This document shows, piece by piece, positions 1 through 8,519 of a stretch of DNA of 64,000 bases. Positions within the stretch are counted from its first letter, which is position 1. Each line of letters opens with the position of its first letter. This DNA comes from Waddlia chondrophila WSU 86-1044 (GTDB lineage Bacteria; Chlamydiota; Chlamydiia; Chlamydiales; Waddliaceae), in the NCBI RefSeq assembly GCF_000092785.1, contig NC_014225.1, forward strand, positions 434,001 to 498,000, written 5' to 3'. The notes below the pieces were generated by a model. That model did no database searches and was not told where the DNA came from. It saw nothing but the letters and a program-made list of their open reading frames with translations. Both the position numbers and the translations under genes were made by a program.

Positions 1-1
1 T

Positions 2-853
2 ACCTACACGCTTGAAATGATGATGCAGGATCGCAAGGCCCTCCAAGGAGGGACGTCGCATTATCTTGGTCAGAATTTCGCTAGAGCGCAAGGCATCCAG
101 TTTTCCGGAAAGGAAGGAGAGTTAGAATATGCCTATACCACTTCATGGGGCGTTACCACTCGTCTGATTGGAGGGATGATTATGTGCCACGGAGATGATG
201 ACGGGCTTCGTATCCCGCCGCGAGTGGCTCCAAAACAGATTGTCATCATCCCTGTCATTCCAAAACCCGAATTGGAAGAAGAAGTGCTTGCTTTCGCTGA
301 AAAAGTTAAACAGCAGATCATTTCTCAAATGTTTTATGGCAAACCAATCTCGGTTCACATTGATAAAAGGGATCGCAGAGGTGGCGAGAAAAATTGGGAA
401 TGGGTCAAGAAAGGTGTTCCGGTTAGGATTGAAATTGGGCCGCGCGATATCGAATCAGATTCTGTGATGCTCGCAAGACGAGATCGGGGACATAAGGAGA
501 AAGAAAAAGTCTCTTTAGAGACATTGGGAGCAATCATTCCTAATCTTCTTAATGAAATCCAAAAGAACTATTTTGAACAGGCAAAGGCTTTCCGTGAAAT
601 GCACATCCAGAGAGGAGTTGAAACTTTAGAGGCGTTGCGGGAGTTTTTCACTCCGAAAAATCCTGATAAGCCGGAAATTCACGGGGGATTTGTGTTAGCC
701 AAATGGAGCGAAGATCCTGAGTCGGAAAAAATTTTAGATGAGATGAAGTTGACGATCCGCTGTTTGCCTTTGAGTCAATCAGGGACAAAAGGAAAATGCA
801 TCTTGACGGGAAAAGATGCAGTCAAAGATGTAATTATTGCTAAATCTTATTAA
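2..853 (+). CDS. proS: Prolyl-tRNA synthetase, archaeal/eukaryotic type, C-terminal part (5' end outside window)
   Basis: Charges tRNA-Pro with proline in the cytoplasm. The reading frame is open from base 2, so the gene starts before the window and about 283 residues are visible. Seen: GGTSHYLGQNF, then TSWGVTTRLIGG and a HGDDDGLRIPP stretch, which is the class II motif 3 region of ProRS. An anticodon-binding domain follows (PKQIVIIPVIPK onwards), and the protein ends in a tyrosine (KSY), as ProRS enzymes of the archaeal/eukaryotic-like class usually do. The bacterial-type editing insertion cannot be assessed because the N-terminal half is missing. The stop lies 3 bp from the stop of the convergent small gene downstream. 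Identification is secure; the true start is not visible. Confidence 0.95.
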   Translation, partial: TYTLEMMMQDRKALQGGTSHYLGQNFARAQGIQFSGKEGELEYAYTTSWGVTTRLIGGMIMCHGDDDGLRIPPRVAPKQIVIIPVIPKPELEEEVLAFAEKVKQQIISQMFYGKPISVHIDKRDRRGGEKNWEWVKKGVPVRIEIGPRDIESDSVMLARRDRGHKEKEKVSLETLGAIIPNLLNEIQKNYFEQAKAFREMHIQRGVETLEALREFFTPKNPDKPEIHGGFVLAKWSEDPESEKILDEMKLTIRCLPLSQSGTKGKCILTGKDAVKDVIIAKSY

Positions 854-856
854 CGT

Positions 857-1174
857 TTATCTGATGAAAAGCCAATGAGAGCCCACATTTCTATCTTGAA
901 GAGCTTTTTTGCTTTTTAGAGGGTCTCTGATGTTGGTCAAATCGGTTGCTAATTTTTGCTCGATCTCTTTTTTCCTTTCTTGCAGTTGCTCCCAATTTTT
1001 CTCGGTAAAATTCTCTTTCTTTTCAATGAACCGGGAAAGTTGCTCCGATGTGATTTGGAGCTTGGAAAGCAAATCGGAATAATCTCTATCGATTTGACCG
1101 TTACGGATTTCTAATTCATTGATTTCTTTTTGTGTTTTATTAATGTTTTCGTCAAAATCTGAAGTTTTAAACAT
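857..1174 (-). CDS. Small coiled-coil protein, unknown function
   Basis: I do not recognise this protein. From the chosen ATG it has 105 residues, highly charged, rich in Glu/Lys/Gln and almost certainly helical. The pattern from about residue 5 to 80 (EINELEIRNGQIDRDY, then LSRFIEKKENF) suggests a coiled coil. There is no signal peptide or membrane segment. A longer start at 1207 is possible, but it has no Shine-Dalgarno sequence. The ATG at 1174 has a GGAAA a few bases upstream and begins MFKTSDF, so I prefer it. It is convergent with proS and divergent from the RasGEF gene; the 66-bp gap at 1175-1240 must hold both promoters. Confidence 0.6.
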   Translation of the reverse strand: MFKTSDFDENINKTQKEINELEIRNGQIDRDYSDLLSKLQITSEQLSRFIEKKENFTEKNWEQLQERKKEIEQKLATDLTNIRDPLKSKKALQDRNVGSHWLFIR

Positions 1175-1240
1175 AACGATTTCCAATATAAATTTATAAT
1201 TAGGCATTATACTAACAATAAGTATTTTAAGGCAATTTTC

Positions 1241-3142
1241 ATGAATGATGTACGATTTAGCAGTGAAAGTCCTCTTTATACAACTGTCACAGAGGATTCA
1301 GGCGTCGAGCAAAAAAAGTCGAAGCAGCAATTGAAGCGTATCCATTCTATAAGAATCTCACGGATGTCTGTGAGCGATATTTACGACAATAGTGGCAAGC
1401 CAAATACGTTAAGCCTCCGTTCTCGTTGTGTGAAGCGTTCTCCGTCCAAGGTGACCCCTATTCTCAGGCAAGATGAACTAGATCGGATCCAATATGAGGA
1501 TTCTATATTTGCAGATATTGATCTATCCAAAGAAAAAAGAGGTTTGAGGTTTGAGCCGGGGAATTTTTATCGTGTTTTAACGAAATGCATCCAGAACCCT
1601 TCCAGAAAGATTGCGGTTGGATCCAAAGGATATCCGGAAGCTTTTGCTACAATTGGAGGGGAACATTCCTTGGAATCCGCTGTTGCTGTCATGCGGCTTC
1701 TGCGACGTTCGATCGAACTGGAAGTGACAGGAATATTCACAGATCACGGTAAATGGGTGTCCATGAGAACCTTTTTAATGAAGATTCAAGCATTAATGGA
1801 AGCAGATCAAAAGTTTAAGGAGATCATGGACGAGGAAAACCTGTCATTACTGGAAAAGATCATAGATCGATATCCTAGCGAGGAAGACGATTCTCCCCGT
1901 GTGAACTTAAGAAAACTTCCTCTTCCTGATGGAGCCAAAAGGCTTAAAAAAGAAGATAGAAGGGTCGTGTACCTTTTGCAAAGACTTTACCCGTACGGAA
2001 AGTCAAGCCAAAAGGCAGTAGATCCAGTTAGATTGCTGTTAGTGTATCCCAAATATGTTTCAACAACGAGATTGTTTGAATTGGTTCATCTTCTTCTTAA
2101 TGCTTCTGATGATCAGGTTCCTCTCATTCAAAAGCAGCGATTGCTCTGTTTTTGCTGCACATGGATTTCGCGAGGGTATCATTTAGATGGGGTCAACCAT
2201 GCTGAACTTCATCAGATAGTTAAAGCAGGCAAGCTACTGAAAGACCCTGTTTCCTGCGATCTTGCCGACGAGCTGTCGGTTCTTCTCATGAAAATCCCAG
2301 TGTGTCTCAGACGCTACTCGTTTAAGAATGGAGATCCTCTGTCACTTGAATTGATCGATTCCCTCAATAAGGAGAACATAGATAAAATGACGAAGTTGTT
2401 TGTCGAAGACTGCTTTCGTATTTCACAAGGGTTAGCCTTAAATGTTCCATTGTACGAAATGTTGATGGATCCTTCTGAAACAACTCATCAAACGAAAACG
2501 ATCGAATATTTTGAACAACTCTCTCGATTTATCGAAATGTCTATTCTATCTCCAGTTCAAGTTGAAGGAGTTGAAAAGGGAAGAGGAAAGGTTTATCAGC
2601 GGATTGAATTTTGGATCAAAGTTGCTTCAGGCTTGGTTGATAAGGGAGATTTCCACTCAGCTTTAGCGATTGTTGGAAGCTTGAACAGCACGTCGATTTC
2701 TCGTCTGTTTTGCAAAAAGGGAGAAAATGGAGAGACTAAAGCTAGCAAATTGTCTAAAAGCGGGCTTAAAAAATGGAAAAATTTAGATGTATTATTTTCT
2801 CCTTTAAAAGGGTTCTGTGTGATGAAGTATGAAACTTTGCGACGGAAAAAGGAAAAGCTGCCTGTTGTCCCCTATTCGGGAATCTTCTATACTCAATATC
2901 TCCACGCAGATGACGGAAACCCGGAGCTGGTTCGAGGACAGATCAATTTGGAGAAGCTCGAATTGATTGCTAAATTGATGCACGGTTTCTGGGAAGATTT
3001 GAACAGGGTTAGGAAAAACAGGAAAAACACAGGCTTTCAAACTCAGTTAGAGACCGATCTTAAAGACCAGCTAGAACGTTGTGAATACGATTGGGATCCT
3101 TGGGAAGTTTCTAAACAATTGAAGCCATCCGACCTAAAATGA
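1241..3142 (+). CDS. Eukaryotic-like RasGEF (CDC25-homology) domain protein, putative secreted effector
   Basis: RasGEF domains load GTP onto Ras-family GTPases, which Chlamydiae lack, so the likely target is a host GTPase. Seen in 633 residues: a basic, serine-rich N-terminus with no Sec signal; a REM/RasGEF_N-like segment at about 258-345 (LLLVYPKYVSTTRLFELVHLLL, then a CCTWISRGYH block); and a CDC25-like catalytic core at about 380-590. The core carries RFIEMSILSP, an IEFWIKVASGLVDKGDFHSALAI helix, the hallmark SLNSTSISRL, and PYSGIFYTQYLHADDGNPEL. These match the order of SOS/RalGDS-type catalytic motifs. An AAGG lies nine bases before the ATG. The last four bases overlap the next gene (ATGA), so the two are probably co-translated. 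Secretion and the target are inference; the RasGEF call rests on several ordered motifs. Confidence 0.85.
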   Translation: MNDVRFSSESPLYTTVTEDSGVEQKKSKQQLKRIHSIRISRMSVSDIYDNSGKPNTLSLRSRCVKRSPSKVTPILRQDELDRIQYEDSIFADIDLSKEKRGLRFEPGNFYRVLTKCIQNPSRKIAVGSKGYPEAFATIGGEHSLESAVAVMRLLRRSIELEVTGIFTDHGKWVSMRTFLMKIQALMEADQKFKEIMDEENLSLLEKIIDRYPSEEDDSPRVNLRKLPLPDGAKRLKKEDRRVVYLLQRLYPYGKSSQKAVDPVRLLLVYPKYVSTTRLFELVHLLLNASDDQVPLIQKQRLLCFCCTWISRGYHLDGVNHAELHQIVKAGKLLKDPVSCDLADELSVLLMKIPVCLRRYSFKNGDPLSLELIDSLNKENIDKMTKLFVEDCFRISQGLALNVPLYEMLMDPSETTHQTKTIEYFEQLSRFIEMSILSPVQVEGVEKGRGKVYQRIEFWIKVASGLVDKGDFHSALAIVGSLNSTSISRLFCKKGENGETKASKLSKSGLKKWKNLDVLFSPLKGFCVMKYETLRRKKEKLPVVPYSGIFYTQYLHADDGNPELVRGQINLEKLELIAKLMHGFWEDLNRVRKNRKNTGFQTQLETDLKDQLERCEYDWDPWEVSKQLKPSDLK

Positions 3143-4578
3143 AGCAGCTTGAAAAAGATCAGTTATTTTCCAAGTCCATTCTTTGGGATTTGCAATTGGC
3201 GGTTTACCGCGAGTTCGGCCCTTCAGCCTGGGCAGAAAAAGGGGTGCCTTTTTATTTGACGAGCAATCCTTTGCTTGCTCGTCAGTTCGTATCAGTAATT
3301 GAAAGTTATTTTTTTGAAATGCCGGCTTCCAATCCTTCAGAGCCGATCTATGTGTTTGATTTGGGAGCAGGCTCCGGGCGTTTGGCATTTCTCATACTGA
3401 AGGATTTGATTAAGCTTCGGGATCGGGTTCCGTTTGTGTATGTCATGACAGATATGGTGGAGGAAAATCTCAAGTTTTGGAGACAACATCCTCGCTTGAA
3501 GCCTTACTTTGAAAAAGGCGTTCTTGACTGTGCGTCGTACAAAAACGATCAGAAAGAACCTCTAAAGCTTCAAGTCAGCGGAAAAATCTTGGATGTTGTT
3601 CAAAATCCTATGGTATTAATCTGTACCTATTTTTTTGACACCATTCCACAGGATCTTTTCAGAGTCAAGAACGGCAAGTTGGAAGAGGGGCGCATATCGA
3701 TTTCTGTTCCTGCTGGTTCTACGCAGTCGATCGATCCTGACTGGATTAACTCTTTAGAAGAGAGTTACTCGTTTCAACCGGTAGATAATGCAAGCAAGTA
3801 TTATCCCAATGAGGCGGCGAACCAGATCTTGTGCGAATATGTTAAAGAGATGGAAGGGGCGACATTCCTTTTTCCATCGGGAAGTTTGCTTACGCTAGAG
3901 TATTTCCAGAAACTATCGAAAGGGAAAATGTTGCTGTTGGCTGCAGACCAGGGAGTCTGTTCCAAAGATCAGATCATGAGATGGGGAATCCCGCATATTT
4001 CTCGACATTCCAGTTTTTCCATAGCAGTTAATTATCATGCATTGGCAAGATATTTTGAGCTTCATGACGGTTTGGGATTTCTTCCTTCTTTACCCGACCA
4101 CAGGTTTGCTTTGATTGCAGGAATCTTGGGAGAGGGGGTTTACAATCAGGCATGCTTGGCTTTCTATAAGGAAATGGATGTGTTGCAGCCGGTAGAGTAT
4201 TGGCATTTGACGGGAATTTCGGATGAACAAGCAGATGAACTCAGTTTGAAGCAGCTGCTCATCCTTGTGAAAATGGGAAATAACGATCCCTTGAATATGC
4301 ATTGTTTTTTTAAACAGATTCGCGACAAACTTTCAGAAGCTGATGAGGAAACACTCGATTTTTTGAAAAGCGTTGTTAAGAAATGCGTAGGGAACTTTTA
4401 TCCGGTTTCCCCTTCAGAAGGTGATTTTGTGCAGAATATGGGAGTTCTTTTATTTGAAGCAAAGGACTACGAGAGTGCTGCGCAGGTGTTTGCTTACGCC
4501 GCTTCAATCAAAGGGCTGGATGCTCAGTTGATGCAAAACTTAGCTTTATGCAAAGCAAAGATTCATTCCCATTTGTAA
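3139..4578 (+). CDS. SAM-dependent methyltransferase-like protein with TPR-like C-terminus
   Basis: The 479-residue protein has a Rossmann methyltransferase motif I near residue 73 (VFDLGAGSGRLAFL), followed by an acidic loop (YVMTDMVEENLKFW). An LICTYFFDTIP segment could be motif IV. The layout recalls the DUF185/NDUFAF7-like methyltransferase group, but I cannot prove membership. The last ~100 residues (FVQNMGVLLFEAKDYESAAQVFAYAASIKG) read as one or two TPR repeats, suggesting protein binding. The substrate is unknown. The ATG overlaps the RasGEF stop by four bases, so it is translationally coupled and may share its role. No signal peptide is seen. The enzyme fold is likely; the function is unassigned. 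Confidence 0.65.
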   Translation: MKQLEKDQLFSKSILWDLQLAVYREFGPSAWAEKGVPFYLTSNPLLARQFVSVIESYFFEMPASNPSEPIYVFDLGAGSGRLAFLILKDLIKLRDRVPFVYVMTDMVEENLKFWRQHPRLKPYFEKGVLDCASYKNDQKEPLKLQVSGKILDVVQNPMVLICTYFFDTIPQDLFRVKNGKLEEGRISISVPAGSTQSIDPDWINSLEESYSFQPVDNASKYYPNEAANQILCEYVKEMEGATFLFPSGSLLTLEYFQKLSKGKMLLLAADQGVCSKDQIMRWGIPHISRHSSFSIAVNYHALARYFELHDGLGFLPSLPDHRFALIAGILGEGVYNQACLAFYKEMDVLQPVEYWHLTGISDEQADELSLKQLLILVKMGNNDPLNMHCFFKQIRDKLSEADEETLDFLKSVVKKCVGNFYPVSPSEGDFVQNMGVLLFEAKDYESAAQVFAYAASIKGLDAQLMQNLALCKAKIHSHL

Positions 4579-4696
4579 TCGTGCTTTCTCTGCTTGCAGG
4601 CATTTCAGTTGAATAATTTTATATCTTAAATAAATCTTAATTATTTATTAAAAATTTTTTGTTATAAATATTTTTTATAATTAATAGGTGATATTA

Positions 4697-5020
4697 ATGA
4701 TAGATCGATTAAATTATCAATTTGTGGGACCATCGTTTAAAAATGCCGATAGAAGAGAAAAAATTGGTGAAACCTTATTAAAACCTGCCAGGCTGGCTTT
4801 CGGTTGTGAAAAGACACGTATCTTCGTAAGCGCGAGAGGAAATTCTGCAGGCATCACAAAGGTTAAGGCCAGTGTTGTCTATATCTTTGCATTTTTTTTG
4901 ACTTTGCCACTCTCTCTACCGCTTACAACTGCTGGAGCGCTCCTTTTGGGAAGTTCGAACACACACATGGATAAATACGCAGGCTATATTTCCCCTGAAA
5001 AAAAATCAGATTCAGTCTGA
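4697..5020 (+). CDS. Small membrane protein, unknown
   Basis: A 107-residue protein not recognised as any family. Its first ~60 residues are basic and polar (MIDRLNYQFVG, then FGCEKTRIFVSARG). One long hydrophobic stretch at about 65-90 (VYIFAFFLTLPLSLPLTTAGALLLG) could form one membrane hairpin around the prolines. A short polar tail ends it. The ATG at 4697 is preceded by AGGTGA at good spacing; an in-frame GTG at 4688 is less likely. The gene follows an AT-rich gap of about 120 bp in which I see no clear terminator, and its 3' end overlaps the convergent M16 protease gene by nine bases. The hydrophobic-plus-basic layout would suit an inclusion-membrane protein, but nothing proves this. Confidence 0.6.
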   Translation: MIDRLNYQFVGPSFKNADRREKIGETLLKPARLAFGCEKTRIFVSARGNSAGITKVKASVVYIFAFFLTLPLSLPLTTAGALLLGSSNTHMDKYAGYISPEKKSDSV

Positions 5021-7936
5021 GTGAATCAGAGTACTAGCTTCATATTTGCTCGTCTTTTTAATCATGCACCGATTTCTTGCCCGATGATAGGTAAATGCCT
5101 GTGTATCGGGGATCTCTCCATCTAGTAAGATGGCAAGCCGCTGCTTGTTCTGCCTTCCAAGCATTTCCCTGGATAGTTGCAGCATTTCAGAATAGGTAAG
5201 GGATTGCATTCCCTTCTTTCTTTTATCCATCCATAGGAAATCCCCGTCATGCTTCACCATGAGTTCTGCCAGCAGTTTTCCCATCTCTTTGATGTTGTTC
5301 GCTGGCTGTTCCAGGTTTTGAAGAAGAGCTTGTTTGATTGTTTCAAACTGCTCCTCTGTCAATTCTGCTTTTCCTATTTCCTGCAGATAATTTTCAATAA
5401 ACGTTTCAAAGCGATAGAGAAGGTCTTGAGGATCATGCGAATTTGATTGCACGACAAATAAATTGAACAGCTTTTTCTCGATTTCCTGGGCGAAGCTATC
5501 GACTATGTATCCTGTTTGCTGCTTCGTTCTCAACTCTTCAAAGAAAGGCTGTTTAATCGCTGTCATTAAAATCTGCTGGGCCGCTCTTTCTTTGAAGGAG
5601 AAGCGTGTGTTTTCGATCATGAGAAGCGCTGCGTTGCCTTGAGCTTTCGTGTGCAGTTCCAAATAAAAAGGGCCTTGCGTTTCCGGAAGCACGATAACTT
5701 TATCTAGTTTTTGTTCTGATTGCGGATAGACTCCATTGTAGAAGGATTTTTTCGTCAGTTCCATCGCTTCCCGTGCTTGGCTTTCACTCAAGTTTCCGTA
5801 GAACATTCCCTCTGTATAAGTGTTGAGGTAAAGCTGCCTGAGCCACTCGTTGAATTTCTTGAACGAGGCTTTTCCAGATGCCGATGCTTTCTCTTTGTTT
5901 GTCGCATAATCTTCGTACATCAGCGATTTCAGAATATCGATCGACTGTTCCAGAGGACTGGCTTTAGCGTGGTTGTGATACTCGCGCGAGACCGATTCTT
6001 TGTAGATTTTGTATTTTTCCGGTGTCGCGTTCAACGTCACCATTTGCTGCAGGATCTCTTCCCAAAGGAACTGCCCGTTTTCACTGTAGCCGTTTAGCGT
6101 CACTTGGATGCCATTATTTTTTCTTTCAATTTCGTAGTCAAGGCCAGCCATCTTAGCAGGGTAGCTGAATTTGTCCAACACGTCTTTGACGTATTTAATG
6201 TAGATGTCGGTAAAGACCGCTTTCAAAGGGTCGTCCTGTGTGACTTGAGGAGTTTTGATCAGGAGGGACCAGCTGATTTTAGGCACGCCGAAATAATTGT
6301 CTTGAGCAAAATAGAACTTGGAAGCACTGTCGTCCGAAAGGATTTTTACTTCAGGGATTTGATAGGTGTCTTGAATCAAGGAAGTGTCGACAAGTTCAAG
6401 ATTTGTGGGGATGAACGGATTGTGCAAAGGAATGGCGATCTCTTGATGAGGTTCAAGGTGTTTCCATTTTCTAGATAGATCAGGCGATACAGGTTTAATG
6501 GCGTAGCTGACACCCATCCATTTCTCCTGGAGTGTGGGTTTGACCCCGGTTAGCCGCTGAGGAGCCATCACAAAAAGGAGCGCATGCTCGGGAGTTAGGT
6601 AAGAAAGCATTTCTTGCACTGCTTCAGGGTCGAAAATTTGGATCACCTTGGTTTTTTCAGGATAGGTTTCCATCTTTTCATCCTGAATGGTATATCCATG
6701 CATCAATAGGGTATAAAATTCATCCTCTCTTGATTGGTACTGGTATTGCAGCCGCTGCATGGTTTGTACTTCCTCAAAGATGTAGGGAGGAATCCCTTCC
6801 CTGCGCATTTGTTCGATCGTCTGAAATACCCGGGTCATGACCTTATCGACATCTACCACACCGCTGTTGGTCAGATCGATTTGAACATACAGGATAAATA
6901 AATTGTCTCCTGCTTTCATCCCTCCACTAGAGAGAGATTCGGCTAGTTTGTCTTTTTTCAGATTAGCCAGCAAACTTTTATCCCCTTCATATCCGAGGAT
7001 ATACGCAATCAATTCTTCCGGCTTGGAGTCGATTAAATGCGCAAATTTAGGGGGCAGTTCCCAGAAAATCGTTAACTTTTGCGTCTCTTTGATCGGATCG
7101 ATGTAGACCACTTCTCCCGAAAGATTTTTGGGAAAGCTTGGCTGATTGTTGACATAGGGAGCCTTGTCGTGTGAGGGGATATCACTTAACTGATCTGCGA
7201 CAAAGGTCTTCAATTCATCGATAGGAAGAGAAGAGTAGACAATCAACCGCATGAGATGCGCACTGTAGTGGTCTTGATACCATTTGCGCAAGGTGCTCTG
7301 AGACACTTTATCCAGTGTCTTGCTGTTTCCTATGTTAAATTGATGAAAAGGATGTTTGGGATCGGTCAATGCTTTCAATACGTAATATTGGCGGATCGAA
7401 TCGTTTTCAAGATTTTTTGCGTATTCCTGATCGATTGCCTTCAATTCCCGAGAGACCCCAGAGGGATTGAAAAGAGGCTCTTTGAAAAATGAGGAAAATC
7501 TCTTGAAAGCTTCTTTAAATGCGTTATTTTGAATTGTGAATAGGTAGTTCGTCGTATTGCTGGAGGTGAACGCGTTTGTCTGACCGCCGTTTTCGCTGAT
7601 AAACCGGCTGTATTCCGATTCGTCGGGATAGGCGCGTGTTCCCATAAAGAGCATATGTTCCAAAAAATGCGCCAGCCCTGGGTATTCCTGCGGGTCTTCC
7701 CAGCTGCCTGCATTGACAGACATCATTGCTCCCGATAAATTTAAATCAGGGTTGCTAATTAAGTAAGCTTCCAGCCCATTGCTTAAACGGATCTTTGCTG
7801 TTTTCTGGTCTTTGAAGGCTGCTGTGAGAATGGGAAGTTTTCCCTTTTCGGGGATCGTTTCGTATTGCGCAGCGGATAGGTGGAGGTGGAAGGTACATAT
7901 GATCAAAGCCATCAAAATTAACAGTTTCAAACGCAT
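5012..7936 (-). CDS. Insulinase-family (M16) zinc metalloprotease, exported
   Basis: A pitrilysin/insulin-degrading-enzyme-type peptidase of 974 residues, the usual four-domain length. It has an N-terminal signal peptide (MRLKLLILMALIICTF, then SAAQ), so it should act in the periplasm. The inverted zinc motif HFLEH is at residues 90-94, and the third ligand is probably Glu171 in KAIDQEY, 77 residues further on, as in pitrilysin. The GAMMSVNAGSWEDP and YPGLAHF context is typical of the active N-terminal domain. The C-terminal half is the inactive paired domain of M16A enzymes. It is syntenic with the C. trachomatis gene beside plsB (CT806, ptr). Confidence in the family is high; the natural substrate is unknown. 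Confidence 0.93.
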   Translation of the reverse strand: MRLKLLILMALIICTFHLHLSAAQYETIPEKGKLPILTAAFKDQKTAKIRLSNGLEAYLISNPDLNLSGAMMSVNAGSWEDPQEYPGLAHFLEHMLFMGTRAYPDESEYSRFISENGGQTNAFTSSNTTNYLFTIQNNAFKEAFKRFSSFFKEPLFNPSGVSRELKAIDQEYAKNLENDSIRQYYVLKALTDPKHPFHQFNIGNSKTLDKVSQSTLRKWYQDHYSAHLMRLIVYSSLPIDELKTFVADQLSDIPSHDKAPYVNNQPSFPKNLSGEVVYIDPIKETQKLTIFWELPPKFAHLIDSKPEELIAYILGYEGDKSLLANLKKDKLAESLSSGGMKAGDNLFILYVQIDLTNSGVVDVDKVMTRVFQTIEQMRREGIPPYIFEEVQTMQRLQYQYQSREDEFYTLLMHGYTIQDEKMETYPEKTKVIQIFDPEAVQEMLSYLTPEHALLFVMAPQRLTGVKPTLQEKWMGVSYAIKPVSPDLSRKWKHLEPHQEIAIPLHNPFIPTNLELVDTSLIQDTYQIPEVKILSDDSASKFYFAQDNYFGVPKISWSLLIKTPQVTQDDPLKAVFTDIYIKYVKDVLDKFSYPAKMAGLDYEIERKNNGIQVTLNGYSENGQFLWEEILQQMVTLNATPEKYKIYKESVSREYHNHAKASPLEQSIDILKSLMYEDYATNKEKASASGKASFKKFNEWLRQLYLNTYTEGMFYGNLSESQAREAMELTKKSFYNGVYPQSEQKLDKVIVLPETQGPFYLELHTKAQGNAALLMIENTRFSFKERAAQQILMTAIKQPFFEELRTKQQTGYIVDSFAQEIEKKLFNLFVVQSNSHDPQDLLYRFETFIENYLQEIGKAELTEEQFETIKQALLQNLEQPANNIKEMGKLLAELMVKHDGDFLWMDKRKKGMQSLTYSEMLQLSREMLGRQNKQRLAILLDGEIPDTQAFTYHRARNRCMIKKTSKYEASTLIHSD

Positions 7937-8001
7937 GGGATTGCCTTATAAGTGAATCTGGGTTTTTATTTTAAAAAATTTCTGGATAGAGCACAAGCTA
8001 T

Positions 8002-8484
8002 CTAATCCTCAAAAAAAGAGAAAACTTCATCCCACTCCTTATCAGGAATTCCCGGCTCCTGTTGAGGATCGGAAACTTTTTTGCGGGGAGATTTCTCTTC
8101 GGATAAATCTTCCGATTGAGGGAGATTCTCTAGAGAGCTTGAGGGCACATAGGATAAAAGAGAGGAGGCTTTTTTATAGGAATTACTAGGAGGAATCGGT
8201 ATCTCTTTAGGGGAAACAAAGACACTAGCTGCTTTTTTATTAGTTTTTTCTACTGTTTCATCGCCTTTTTGATCCATAAATTTTTGGATATCAAAATCGC
8301 AATCATGCAGAGTGCTGATCTCTGAGAGCGAATAGCCAAGATATGCCAACACTTCATGGCACACAGCTTCTTTTTCTCGAGGCTTTCCAATCGTTGGTCC
8401 AAAGAATAGGGAACTCCAAACTTCGGGATTTTCATGAATGATTTTAGTAAGTTCACCGTGTTTAAAACCTTGAAAAGGGGTCAT
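8002..8484 (-). CDS. Hypothetical acidic protein, unknown
   Basis: About 160 residues with no recognised domain. The start at 8484 (MTPFQGFKHGEL) is chosen because a perfect AAGGAGG lies just upstream; the in-frame ATG at 8523 lacks one. The first ~75 residues look globular and helical (IIHENPEVWSSLFF, then EVLAYLGYSLSEIS). The rest is low complexity, rich in Ser, Pro, Lys and Glu (IPIPPSNSYKKASSLLSY), and ends DEVFSFFED, so it is probably disordered. The gene begins 36 bp after the plsB stop and is likely in the same transcript. A disordered, serine-rich tail would suit a secreted or chaperone-bound protein, but that is a guess. Confidence 0.6.
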   Translation of the reverse strand: MTPFQGFKHGELTKIIHENPEVWSSLFFGPTIGKPREKEAVCHEVLAYLGYSLSEISTLHDCDFDIQKFMDQKGDETVEKTNKKAASVFVSPKEIPIPPSNSYKKASSLLSYVPSSSLENLPQSEDLSEEKSPRKKVSDPQQEPGIPDKEWDEVFSFFED

Positions 8485-8519
8485 ATTTCCTCCTTGAAAT
8501 GGTCGTTTAAAATACGTCG

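Noticed and set aside
4659-4681. TTGTTA and TATAAT before the small membrane protein considered as a promoter
   Set aside because: The spacer is only 11 bp and the implied transcription start would fall on the ribosome-binding site.
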